From NCBI RefSeq assembly GCF_934630525.1, contig NZ_CAKTVX010000011.1, forward strand, positions 1-64,000: 64,000 nucleotides of DNA, written 5' to 3'. Of the stretch, positions 8,231 to 19,323 are shown piece after piece. Under the pieces are notes generated by a model. It saw only the letters and a list, made by a program, of their open reading frames with translations, was not told the origin of the DNA and did no database searches. Origin of the DNA: an uncultured Slackia sp. Its GTDB lineage: Bacteria; Actinomycetota; Coriobacteriia; Coriobacteriales; Eggerthellaceae. A program made the translations under genes and the position numbers. The stretch's first letter is position 1, and each line of letters opens with the position of its first letter.

Positions 8231-9703
8231 CTACGCTTCACTCGCTAGGCGCTCGCCCATCAAGCAGCCCATGACCGACGCCATCATCAGGCCGCGCGTC
8301 CAACCGCTCGAATCGCCCAGGCAGTGCAGATTCGCGATGTTGGTGTCGAGGTTCGCATCCATCTTCACGCGATTGCTGTAGAACTTGAGCTCGGGCGCGT
8401 ACAACAGAGTCTCGGCCGACGCGAAGCCGGGAATCGCCTCGTCGACGGCGAGCATGAAATTGATGATCGACGTCATCGTGCGATACGGCAGCGCGGCGGT
8501 CACGTCGCCCGCAACGGCGTCAGGAAGCGTGGGGCGAACGTTGGAGCGCGACAATTCCTTTTGCCATGTGCGCTTGCCGTCCAGAATGTCGCCGAAACGC
8601 TGCACCAGAATATGGCCGGCGCCCAGCGCGTTGCACAGCTCGCCGATTTTCTTCGCGTACGCGATGGGTTGGTTGAACGGCTCAAGGAAGTTATGCGTGC
8701 ACAGAATCGCGAGGTTGGTGTTCTCGGACTTGCGCTCCTTGTAGGAATGCCCGTTCACCACCGCGAGGCCGCCATCGTAATTTTCTTGGCTCACGAAGCC
8801 GCCAGGGTTCTGGCAGAAGGTGCGCACCTTGTTGCGGAACGGATTCGGGTATCCGATGAGCTTACTTTCGTAGAGCACGTTGTTCACGCGCTCCATGATT
8901 TCGTTACGCATCTCGATGCGCACGCCAATGTCAACCGGGCCGGGCGCATGCTCGATGTCGTGCTCGCTGCAAAGGCGCTCGAGCCAATCGGCGCCGCGGC
9001 GGCCCGTCGCCACCACGGTTTTCTCGGCGAGAATCGAGAACTCCTCGCCCTCACGCGTGCGCACGCGAACGCCTTTGCATGCGGCCGAATCGGTCGCGGC
9101 GTCGCCTTCGATAATCACGTCGGTGCATTCCGTTTCGAACAACAGCTTCACGCCGGCATCGCGCAGATGGTCTTCAATGCGGCCGTAAATTTCTTGCGCC
9201 TTTTCGGTTCCAAGGTGGCGAATGGGGCAATCGACGAGCTTCAAACCCGCTTGAATCGCACGGCGGCGAATGTCTTTGACTTCGCCAGGATTGTCGATGC
9301 CCTCGACATGCTCGTCGGCACCAAAGGACAAATACGCGTCGTCGACCCGCTTGATGGCGGCCTGCGCCACGTCTTCCCCAATAAGCTCGGGCAGGTCACC
9401 GCCGACCTCATGCGAGAGCGACAGCTTTCCGTCAGAAAACGCGCCCGCGCCCGAAAAGCCCGTCGTAATGCGACATGGCTCGCAGCCCACGCAATGGCCG
9501 ACTTTCGCCTTGGGGCAACTGCGCCGTTCGATGGGAAGGCCCTTCTCCACAAGCGCGATTGCCGTAGAAGGAGCATCTTTCAGAAGCGACAGCGCCGTGA
9601 AAATGCCCGCAGGACCGGCACCCACGATAACGACGTCGACGGTCATATTTGAAGTATTCGAATTGCTCGAAGTATTTGGAATAGTTGAAACGAAAGCTCC
9701 CAC
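8231..9703 (-). CDS. NAD(P)/FAD-dependent dehydrogenase (COG2509 type)
   Basis: Large flavoprotein with the N-terminal dinucleotide fold VVIVGAGPAGIFTAL, a Cys-rich segment (SCPKAKVGHCVGCEPC) and GFSGAGAFSDGKLSLS, which together mark the uncharacterised FAD-dependent dehydrogenase group COG2509. The C-terminal GDSSGWTRGLMMASVMG is the second FAD-contact region. The start is uncertain: GTG at 9703 has AGGGG five bases upstream and gives 490 aa; the ATG at 9646 fits the Rossmann start but has no ribosome site. The extra N terminus is a Ser/Asn/Thr repeat. The reaction is unknown. Confidence 0.85.
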   Translation of the reverse strand: MGAFVSTIPNTSSNSNTSNMTVDVVIVGAGPAGIFTALSLLKDAPSTAIALVEKGLPIERRSCPKAKVGHCVGCEPCRITTGFSGAGAFSDGKLSLSHEVGGDLPELIGEDVAQAAIKRVDDAYLSFGADEHVEGIDNPGEVKDIRRRAIQAGLKLVDCPIRHLGTEKAQEIYGRIEDHLRDAGVKLLFETECTDVIIEGDAATDSAACKGVRVRTREGEEFSILAEKTVVATGRRGADWLERLCSEHDIEHAPGPVDIGVRIEMRNEIMERVNNVLYESKLIGYPNPFRNKVRTFCQNPGGFVSQENYDGGLAVVNGHSYKERKSENTNLAILCTHNFLEPFNQPIAYAKKIGELCNALGAGHILVQRFGDILDGKRTWQKELSRSNVRPTLPDAVAGDVTAALPYRTMTSIINFMLAVDEAIPGFASAETLLYAPELKFYSNRVKMDANLDTNIANLHCLGDSSGWTRGLMMASVMGCLMGERLASEA

Positions 9704-10992
9704 AGCATCCCCTCTTATGCCTGAAACGCAAACGCCCTCCATTGTAGCGCACGACTTCAAAAGAGAATGACGCCCGCGCCCGGCGGTCTCCCATCGGTTG
9801 TTCGGAGCGGCGGACGTCTTGGGCGACGCCGCTTTGAGTCCTCTTCGAGACAGGGATCGAGGCGGTGACTCCCGACTTCCTTCGAGGTAGGGACTCCCGA
9901 ATCCCCTTCGAGGCATCGCCTCTGAATCTCCTTCGAGACGGGGATTTTGATTCCTCTTCGAGGCGGAAACAAGCGACCATCCGGAAGCGCCCGATTAGCA
10001 TCCCTTGAAGCTTGCCCATATCGTTCATGGCAGAATATCGCGCCCAAGGGTCGCAAAATCGCGTAAATCCCCTTCTTCTGCCAGAATACGCGTCCCAAGG
10101 GACGCATATTCCGCCACTCCCGCAAAACGCGACGAGCCATTCCTCGGCGATCAAATAGAGATACACAAAACCCCAGTTCAGATAGCCTTATTACGACCGA
10201 CAACTACGTCTTCGGTTAAGAAACAACCCTCAGAAACCCGCAAGCCTCGCACAAGGGCGATTTCATGACCCTTCCGCGCGTTATTCTGCCAGGCAGAAAG
10301 TCGAAGGGCTTAAGGCGCAAAGACACAATGCGCTGTAGCGATGAAGCCGCGCTCGGCAACAGCTTATCAACCGAAACAGCGCGAGAAGGGTCGATCGGCC
10401 CCGTGCAAGCAAAGACAACCAAGGGCGTCAACGCTCCATGCAAGAAAAGACAGCCAAGAACGCCGACGCCGCATACGGGCAAAAGCAGCCAAGAACGCAG
10501 CGCCCTATGCAGCCAAATAGCAACGGCGCGAGAACGCAAAGAATTCCATGCAATGCCAGAACAGGAGCGTCAAGCGATTCCGCGCAATGTGGGAGCAGAA
10601 ACGTCAAGCGATTCCGTACGACGCCGATGCAGGGGCGCTAAGCGATTCCGCGGGGCACTGGAGCTGGTGCGCTAACGCCCCATGCAGCAACGGCATGAAA
10701 GCCCGACAGTTCCATGTCTCAAGCCAGAATCGAACCTCGCGGAGACAGCTCTATGCTTCAAGCCAGAATTGAACCTCAGGGAGACAGCTCTTCTCATCGC
10801 GTGGGGATGGCAAAGAACGCGGCACGGTAAAGCCGAGCTCAATAGAACAGTTCCTTCCTCGTGGAGGCAGATTTTCTCCCCGTGGGGGCAGCCCTTCCCA
10901 CCATGGGAACGGCTCCTCTTAGGTTCCCCTTACAAAGTCCCTCTTAAACAGGATGGCTTCGCGGATTCTAAATTGGACCCCTCAATAGAGCC
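9704..10992. other. 1.3-kb gene-free region filled with degenerate repeats
   Basis: Three decayed repeat types are visible. CTTCGAG-centred units occupy about 9836-9965. Units ending in CAAGCGATTCCG, about 40 bp long, recur at about 10565-10650. A pair of about 42-bp copies sharing AAGCCAGAAT and GGAGACAGCTCT lies at about 10720-10795. A segment at 9770-9829 resembles 41816-41874 in inverted orientation. Frames through the region (10216-10539, 10265-10675) are repeat-derived and lack ribosome sites. Confidence 0.65.
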
Positions 10993-11955
10993 CTAAAGCA
11001 ACAGGTTCCCTGGATCATCGATACGGCGTCGAAGATCGTAACGCATTCGCGGCCAACGCTTGCTCGAATGGCGCACACGTATATGGAGCGCTTTCGCTAT
11101 GGCACGTGCAGCATCGTCGAACAAATCGGGGGATGCCATCTGGTCATGCGTTACCGTAATTACCGTATATCCCATTGCCTGCAATGCATTACGGCGCTCA
11201 GCGTTGCTCGCAAGAGCGCCCGGAGAACGATGAAACGCATTGCTGTCATACTCCACGTCGAGCATCGCGTCGGACCAAAATAAATCGAGCACGAAAAACT
11301 TGCATGGAGTGAACTTGCGCGCGTCGCCCGTGACATCAACGCGCCAATTCATGCGAGGCGCGGGAAACCCGTAGCCGCCGAGCGTTTGCCTTAAACACAG
11401 CAGCATCGCAAGCTTCGCTTCCGCGGGAGACGCCGCACCGTCAAACGCATAGCGAAGCGCCGTTGCTGCCTTAGCGGAGCCGGGAAATGGAGCCAACGCA
11501 TCGACGCAATTCGCCAACCGCCTCACGCTTGTCAATGGCCGGGCGGCAACAAAGCTCCCATCAGGAAGAAGCGAGTATGTACCGCAAAACTCGAAAGCAA
11601 GCAGCAGCAAACTCTCGACGGACGCGCGCATGGAAACTTGCACAAAGGCATCTTCGACGGAAACAACGTAGACGTCGAGATTGATGCCGAAAAGCCGAGG
11701 CGGCACTTTTGATGAAAAAGGGCAATGGCACGCAACGGAAAATCGACTCGTCTTACCATTCTGGGAAGCGACGATAAGATGTGGACGCTCGAGCGCAACA
11801 ATCGTCGACAATGAAGAATCGCGCAAGGCCCTCACTTCACGCGCCGCAACTTTTTCCGGAACGCCCGCGTGCGAAACACTCGGCGCAGGCAAAAGCGAAG
11901 CACGAGCGGCACGCCACACCGAGAGAGCTGTGATATGTGAGAAGCAAATGGACAT
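10993..11955 (-). CDS. Vsr/DUF559-like nuclease-fold protein, paralogue 1
   Basis: A 320-aa protein with a predicted C-terminal endonuclease-like domain. SPAEAKLAMLLCL supplies a Glu on a helix. VLDLFW and MLDVEYDSNAFH give an acidic strand of the Vsr/PD-(D/E)XK kind. RRNALQAMGYTVITVT resembles the closing strand of DUF559 proteins. A mid-protein FEFCGTYS box and the N-terminal SICFSHITALSVWR are shared with the paralogues at 24276 and 44190. There is no ribosome site before the ATG at 11955; TAACAT ends 7 nt upstream, so translation may be leaderless. Function is unknown; a DNA mismatch, toxin or defence role is inference only. Confidence 0.7.
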   Translation of the reverse strand: MSICFSHITALSVWRAARASLLPAPSVSHAGVPEKVAAREVRALRDSSLSTIVALERPHLIVASQNGKTSRFSVACHCPFSSKVPPRLFGINLDVYVVSVEDAFVQVSMRASVESLLLLAFEFCGTYSLLPDGSFVAARPLTSVRRLANCVDALAPFPGSAKAATALRYAFDGAASPAEAKLAMLLCLRQTLGGYGFPAPRMNWRVDVTGDARKFTPCKFFVLDLFWSDAMLDVEYDSNAFHRSPGALASNAERRNALQAMGYTVITVTHDQMASPDLFDDAARAIAKALHIRVRHSSKRWPRMRYDLRRRIDDPGNLLL

Positions 11956-12354
11956 AAAGACGATGTTAGAACGGAAACCTTGCCCGTTTCTTGCCCAAAT
12001 ACATGAGTTATGCGTTCGCTTTCATGCGTTTTTCCCTCGCTTTACATGCGTTGGCGCACGCTTATCGGCGCATTCGCCTCTTCGTGTTTTCTTGTCTCGA
12101 AATAGCACTCGCTCGACTAGCGCAGTAGCGGCAAAGCGCTGTTCGGCAGAATGGTGAAAACGACCACGAACCAGATGTCGGCACGGGCATCGAACCCAAA
12201 AAAAATACACTTCACTACACCGTATCCAGGGAGATTCCTTACTATGCAGCATTTTATAAAACACCTGGTAGCAGCGTATAGTTTATCGATACTTTACAGT
12301 GTATAGCTTCATTTTTCTATTCCGCTCATTCACGAGCTTATTTTTGACATAAAG

Positions 12355-12376
12355 AAAGGGCCCCAAAAGGGCCCTT
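12355..12376 (-). terminator. GGGCCC hairpin terminator
   Basis: AAGGGCCC and GGGCCCTT form an 8-bp stem; on the minus strand it is followed by a T-rich tract. It probably ends transcription from the LuxR gene, 330 bp downstream of its stop. Confidence 0.55.
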
Positions 12377-12421
12377 GTATTGCAGCCAACCTCGAAAGGT
12401 TCCCATAGCAAGCAGTCAAAA

Positions 12422-12474
12422 GCTTGCACGCAGCGTGCAGTCAGCCTCAAAGGCTTCCCACGCTGCGTGCAAGC
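12422..12474. repeat. 16-bp perfect inverted repeat with duplicated unit
   Basis: GCTTGCACGCAGCGTG at 12422-12437 pairs perfectly with 12459-12474 around a 21-nt loop. The loop and the sequence before the left arm are degenerate copies of one unit (GCAG-C/T-CA-A/G-CCTC). There is no T run, so this may be a mobile or structural repeat as much as a terminator. Confidence 0.7.
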
Positions 12475-12708
12475 CGGCTTTAACGCTTTCTGCAGCCCAC
12501 GACTGGCCTTAATCACTACCCGCAATTGCTTCATAGCCCTTGAACGCCTTTAAGAATCGACTCCACGCGCAATGCGGCCGATTGCCACACGTAACAGAAC
12601 AAACAGCAGCGATGCATCGAGTCGGGCAATGGGAAGCCACTCGGCGCCCACCGCGCGAGGCGTCATCGGCCGCCAACCATCAATACTCGCCCACCGTGAC
12701 CCGACAAC

Positions 12709-14370
12709 TTAATCCGAAAACAAGTCAAGCAGCTCTTGCCGGCTATGCACATTGAGCTTCTGATAAATATGCTTCACATGGCTCGCCACCGTGTTTTTCG
12801 AAAGCACGAGCGCATCGCGAATATACGGCTGCGAACGGCCTCGAGCCAAATAGCCGAGCACTTCGGTCTCGCGCGCCGAAAGCCCACCTTCGGCGGCTAT
12901 GCGCACAACCTTTTCGTCGAGGTTCTCTTCCTGCGACAATAGACCATCGCCCTCGCCCTCAAAAGCACGAAGCGCCTTCTCGGACGCCGCTGAACCACCC
13001 TGCGAGACGGACAACTCGCCGGCACCCATGGGAACCGCATCATCAAGGTCGCCCGCATAGCGAAGACCGATTCCGCCCATGTTTCGATCAGAGGGCGCGA
13101 GCGCCATGGCAACCGAAAAGAGGCATATCACGACAAGCGAGGTCTCCCATAAACCATAACCGCTTGACGTTGCAGCGAGCGCCGACCACTTCCCGGCCAA
13201 ATTGCCTACCAAAACACCAAGCTGAATCATGCCCTGCCCCACGCCAATGGCGAACGCAGGCGAAAATACGCCGGCTCGCACAAAGTTCACCAAGCTTAGA
13301 AATGCGATGATCTGCAGCACGGTGTCGGCCACCGACATCGTTGCGCTCGCGACGAATTCTGGAGCCATTCCGCTGAAAGGAATCGCAGCCAACCCGACCA
13401 TGATAAACGGAGCCACCCAGCGCAAAAGCGCGGGCACATTCACGCGGGGCGAGAAGAAGATGAACCAAAATGCCAAGCACACACCGCACACCGATCCGAG
13501 CATAGTCGCGGCATCGAAGCCATAGGCAGCCTGGAATGCATCGATCACGCCGCCGGTGGCAGACGTCACGCCAATCGCCATGTACGCGGCGAAAAGCACG
13601 ACCGATATCCTCACGAGGAACGCCAGCGCTTTCCTCTGAGGCGCTTGCGAGCTTCCATTTGAGCAATCGCGCATCGCCGAAGGCGGCATTCCCAAAAAAC
13701 GCATGCCCCGCGTATCCTTCCGCGAGGCATCCAGGGTATGCGCGGCGCTCGTGCGCAAGCCCGCACGCCCTCCCGCGCGCCACGTCTCCCCCTCGGAAAG
13801 ACGTTCGACAAACCGACCCGCGTCAATATCGTTCCATGTTAAATAAAGGCAAACCATTGAAAGAATAGGCAGCGACGAAACACCGCACACGCCCGGCAGT
13901 CCTTGAATATAGGGGAATACGAACGCGCACGCGAGCATCACCCCCGACGCCGCGGGAACCGCAATCTCCACTCGCTCGGTTTCGAGGCGAGAATACGCAT
14001 CACCCCAAAACAAGACGAGCAGACCGCTGCCGATGCCGCTCGCCACGCCACAGAGCGAGCCCGCCCACGCGGGCAAGTCGAATACGCCCAACAAGAAAGT
14101 TCCCGCGGCCATGAGCACGGTACCCGCAAACGCGGCCGGTCTCATGCGTGACATATCGACACGACGCCACACAAGCGCGAACACGAAAAAGCACCCGACA
14201 ACGGCAACGGCCGAAGCGAACCACGAAGAATCGGCATTAATGGACGAACCCGCACGACCCGCAAACAACGCCGAGGTCGAAAACGAACAGTAGATCCAAG
14301 CCCATACGAAGCCAAGGCCCAAATGCCTCGGTCGAACCGAACCTTCGACCTTCGACACAAAGTCGCTCAT
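12709..14370 (-). CDS. LuxR-family regulator with N-terminal 12-helix membrane domain
   Basis: About twelve hydrophobic segments occupy residues 20-440 in a transporter-like arrangement. A linker follows, then a C-terminal LuxR/GerE HTH (LSARETEVLGYLARGRSQPYIRDALVLSKNTVASHVKHIYQKL). This membrane-sensor design is very common in Eggerthellaceae beside FAD reductases, and here it is divergent from one. The start is uncertain: ATG at 14370 gives 553 aa, but GGAGGG is better placed for a TTG two codons earlier. It probably senses a small molecule and controls the reductase at 14739. Confidence 0.9.
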   Translation of the reverse strand: MSDFVSKVEGSVRPRHLGLGFVWAWIYCSFSTSALFAGRAGSSINADSSWFASAVAVVGCFFVFALVWRRVDMSRMRPAAFAGTVLMAAGTFLLGVFDLPAWAGSLCGVASGIGSGLLVLFWGDAYSRLETERVEIAVPAASGVMLACAFVFPYIQGLPGVCGVSSLPILSMVCLYLTWNDIDAGRFVERLSEGETWRAGGRAGLRTSAAHTLDASRKDTRGMRFLGMPPSAMRDCSNGSSQAPQRKALAFLVRISVVLFAAYMAIGVTSATGGVIDAFQAAYGFDAATMLGSVCGVCLAFWFIFFSPRVNVPALLRWVAPFIMVGLAAIPFSGMAPEFVASATMSVADTVLQIIAFLSLVNFVRAGVFSPAFAIGVGQGMIQLGVLVGNLAGKWSALAATSSGYGLWETSLVVICLFSVAMALAPSDRNMGGIGLRYAGDLDDAVPMGAGELSVSQGGSAASEKALRAFEGEGDGLLSQEENLDEKVVRIAAEGGLSARETEVLGYLARGRSQPYIRDALVLSKNTVASHVKHIYQKLNVHSRQELLDLFSD

Positions 14371-14454
14371 AGCCAAAACGCAACCCTCCATTGCGAATAG
14401 CGAGAAATCCGCCAGCCCCTTCACGTTCCCAAAGCGCAAGAGATTATCTACTAA

Positions 14455-14543
14455 TAACGGTGAGTTTCTAGCATCACCGTATGCAAACCTCACCGATAGT
14501 GACGAAAATCCCAGCTCAAAACCTCACCTATTCTAGGTGAAAA
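14455..14543. promoter_or_regulatory. array of TCACC half-sites between LuxR regulator and reductase
   Basis: Four related sites: TAACGGTGAG (14455-14464, reverse orientation), GCATCACCGTAT (14471-14482), AACCTCACCGATA (14486-14498) and AACCTCACCTA (14520-14530). The last is part of a perfect palindrome TCACCTA-TTC-TAGGTGA (14524-14540). Their place between divergent genes suggests operators for the adjacent LuxR protein. This is inference from repetition and position. Confidence 0.6.
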
Positions 14544-14573
14544 CAGCTCGATTTTACGCCAAACACTGCATTT

Positions 14574-14600
14574 GGGCGATGTTTTCCCTCACATCGCCGG
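14574..14600 (+). promoter_or_regulatory. leader hairpin upstream of FAD reductase
   Basis: GGCGATGT and ACATCGCC form an 8-bp stem with an 8-nt loop about 140 bp before the reductase start. There is no T tract; a regulatory or mRNA-stability role is possible. Confidence 0.4.
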
Positions 14601-14738
14601 GCATGCTGCAAGTGTCTGGAATGCGGCACGACCGCGCAGACGCAACATGCCAGAGTTTAGAACGGACCCCTCCCTCATATCCGTTCTGGCCCTTGGCGGA
14701 AAGCTTGCGCCTACGGGCGCACACGGGAAGGGAAAAGA

Positions 14739-16454
14739 ATGACTGCAGAAATGAATCGTCGCTCGTTTCTGACGGGCGCAGCAGCAACCATGGGACTTGC
14801 CGCCGTCGCAAGCATGACGGGCTGCGGCTCGCCTAAGCAGAGCGGCTCCAAAGAAGCCGCCGCAACCGATGGCGACAAGGCCAACGATTGGCTTGGCGAG
14901 GCACCTCAAATCGCCGACAGCGACTGCGTTGAAACGCTTGACTTCGAAGTCGTCGTCGTCGGCGCCGGCACGTCGGGATACTTTGCCGCCGCAAGCGCCG
15001 CAGAAAATGGCGCGAAAACCCTGCTCATCGAAAAGGCCGCATCGGGCTCGAGCGTGCGCAGCTCCGCGCTTGGCGCAATCGACACGAAGCTCCAGGCCGC
15101 GCAGGGTACCAAGATCAACAAGATGGACATCGTCAACGACTTCGACCACTACGCGTCCGGCCAGGTGAACAGCAAGCTCATTCGCAAATGGGCCGACAAT
15201 TCCGGCGAGGCCATCGACTGGTACACCGACCTCATGAACGAGAACGGCATGGTGGTCCAGCTCGAGTGGAACATGCCCGAGGGAACCCGCTACCCCGAAT
15301 GGCCGACCGGCCATGGCACCAACGGCGAGTATCCGAGCCGCGAGGGCGACGTCGCCGAGATCATCAACACCTACATCGCCTCGTTCTCGGGCTGCGAAGT
15401 GCTCTTCAACACGCCCATGCAGAACCTGATCGTCGAGAACGGCAAGGTCGCAGGCGTCTACGCCAAGAATTCCGATGGCAAGTACATTCGCATCAACGCA
15501 AGCAAGGGCGTCATCGTCGCAACGGGCGGCTATGCCTACAACGAGGACATGTACAAGGCGCTTCAGCCTGAGCGCTATTCGTGTCTGGGCACCCTCGACG
15601 CATTCCCGAACTGCACAGGCGACGGCATCAAGACGCTTTTGTGGGCGGGCGCCAAGATGGACGCCGTGCACACGTCGCTCACGTTCAACCGTTGCCTGCT
15701 CACCAAAGAGCAGGAAGTCGGCGACCCCTACTCGATTTCCGGCGATGATTACGGCTACTACTTCTTCAGCTCCCAGCCGTTCCTGCGCGTCGACAACGAC
15801 GGCCTGCGCTTCCATAACGAATCGACTCCGTATGACTTCGTGCTGAATGCCATGACCAAATACCCCGAAGGCCAGCGCAACTGGCACCAGGTTTGGGATG
15901 CGAACTGGAAGGGCGATGTCGACCGTTTCCACACCGTTGGCTGCTCCACCATCACCTATCGCGAAGGCGCCGACCATGACGCGTTCCCTGGAATGATGGA
16001 CGAATGGATTGAGCCCGAGATGGAATCGTTCGTCGATGCTGGCTACATCGTGAAGGCTGACACCCTTGAAGAGCTTGCTGGCAAGCTCGGCTTCGAAGGC
16101 GACGCAAAGAAGAACTTCCTTGCCACCTGCGAACGCCAGAACGAGCTCTTCGACGCCCAGGAAGACCCCGACTTCGGCAAGGACGCGTTCCGCCTGTCCG
16201 AGCTGCGCACGGCCCCGTTCTATGCAACCGTGAAATCGTGCGGCCTCACGCTGTGCACACTCGACGGCATTCAGGTTAACGACGAGCTGCAGCCCATCGG
16301 CGAAAACGGCGAGCCTATCGAAGGCGTCTATGTTGTCGGCAACGACCAAGGCTGCTTCTATGCGGGAACCTACCCCAATCAGGCTGCAGGCCTGAACGCG
16401 GGCCGCTGCGCAACCTTCGGCCGCATGGTCGGCAAAAAGCTTGCAACTGCGTAA
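14739..16454 (+). CDS. Tat-exported FAD-binding reductase (fumarate reductase flavoprotein family)
   Basis: A 571-aa flavoprotein. The N-terminal NRRSFLTGAAATMGLAAVASMTGC is a twin-arginine signal ending in a lipobox-like Cys, so it is probably exported and possibly lipid-anchored. FEVVVVGAGTSGYFAAASAAENG is the FAD fold; a C-terminal GNDQGCFYAGTYPNQAAGLNAG closes the FAD site. No haem-binding CXXCH is present, so electrons must come from a separate partner. The substrate is an unknown unsaturated or hydroxylated acceptor. GGGAAGGG lies six bases before the ATG. Divergent from the LuxR regulator. Confidence 0.92.
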   Translation: MTAEMNRRSFLTGAAATMGLAAVASMTGCGSPKQSGSKEAAATDGDKANDWLGEAPQIADSDCVETLDFEVVVVGAGTSGYFAAASAAENGAKTLLIEKAASGSSVRSSALGAIDTKLQAAQGTKINKMDIVNDFDHYASGQVNSKLIRKWADNSGEAIDWYTDLMNENGMVVQLEWNMPEGTRYPEWPTGHGTNGEYPSREGDVAEIINTYIASFSGCEVLFNTPMQNLIVENGKVAGVYAKNSDGKYIRINASKGVIVATGGYAYNEDMYKALQPERYSCLGTLDAFPNCTGDGIKTLLWAGAKMDAVHTSLTFNRCLLTKEQEVGDPYSISGDDYGYYFFSSQPFLRVDNDGLRFHNESTPYDFVLNAMTKYPEGQRNWHQVWDANWKGDVDRFHTVGCSTITYREGADHDAFPGMMDEWIEPEMESFVDAGYIVKADTLEELAGKLGFEGDAKKNFLATCERQNELFDAQEDPDFGKDAFRLSELRTAPFYATVKSCGLTLCTLDGIQVNDELQPIGENGEPIEGVYVVGNDQGCFYAGTYPNQAAGLNAGRCATFGRMVGKKLATA

Positions 16455-16512
16455 AGAAATCGCTTCTTTACAACGTATAGCTCAAACTTTGCAAGAGATT
16501 GCAGCATTTTTG

Positions 16513-16550
16513 AAGAAAAGGGACCCTGCAGGGCCCCTTTTCTTTTTCCC
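16513..16550 (+). terminator. terminator after FAD reductase
   Basis: AAAAGGG and CCCTTTT arms enclose a GC-rich inner hairpin (CCCTGCAGGG), followed by CTTTTTCCC on the plus strand. Good rho-independent form. Confidence 0.75.
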
Positions 16551-16573
16551 ATTGCTCATCGAAAGCCATATAG

Positions 16574-16608
16574 AAAGAGAGAGGAGCCGCAAGCCCCTCT
16601 CTCTCTTT
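16574..16608 (-). terminator. terminator after uvrD/pcrA
   Basis: Imperfect GA/CT stem (AAAGAGAGAGG with CCTCTCTCTCTTT) seven bases from the helicase stop on the minus strand, followed by TCTATATGG. Convergent with the terminator at 16513. Confidence 0.6.
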
Positions 16609-16614
16609 CTATTG

Positions 16615-19143
<2,529 letters not shown>

Positions 19144-19177
19144 ATATCCACCTTCGACGCAAGCAAATATAAACGAA

Positions 19178-19297
19178 GCCCCATGCCTCAGTGCGTGGTT
19201 TTCCGCACAGTTCCGCACGAGCCAAACAGCACCTCATGTGCTGTTTGCGCGAGCTCAGGACTGTTTGAGCATGAAACCATGCACTGGGGCATGGGGC
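19178..19297. repeat. 120-bp imperfect palindrome between uppP and uvrD
   Basis: Outer arms 19178-19202 and 19273-19297 match in about 23 of 25 positions (GCCCCATGCC core). The centre holds a second, perfect 9-bp hairpin (AAACAGCAC-CTCAT-GTGCTGTTT, 19224-19246). It has no GACCTGG motif, so it is a different class from copies a-f. It separates two minus-strand genes and could terminate or attenuate uppP transcription. Confidence 0.75.
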
Positions 19298-19323
19298 GGA
19301 CAGGTCCGTTTCCCGCGAGTTTC

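Larger units (their letters stand above)
11956..12708. other. intergenic region between nuclease-fold gene and LuxR regulator
   Basis: About 750 bp. It holds two hairpins (12355-12376 and 12422-12474) and a degenerate tandem duplication of GCAGCCAACCTCGAAAGG-type units. It also holds the paralogue-1 upstream box (GGCAAGGTTTCCG), shared with the paralogue at 44190. AT content is high at about 12190-12360. No gene was supported. Confidence 0.6.

Noticed and set aside
10216..10675. Open frames between the FAD dehydrogenase and paralogue 1
   Set aside because: They consist of degenerate repeats, lack ribosome sites and show no protein-like pattern.
10720..10795. tRNA-like GAATCGAACC signal
   Set aside because: It belongs to a 42-bp degenerate repeat, and no cloverleaf could be drawn.
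12250..12285. Seventh copy of the inverted-repeat family (ACACCTGG near 12265)
   Set aside because: The motif does not match in order or orientation, and no flanking complementary arms were found.
14589..16349. 586-codon minus-strand frame opposite the FAD reductase
   Set aside because: Shadow of the well-supported plus-strand flavoprotein with Tat signal and FAD motifs.
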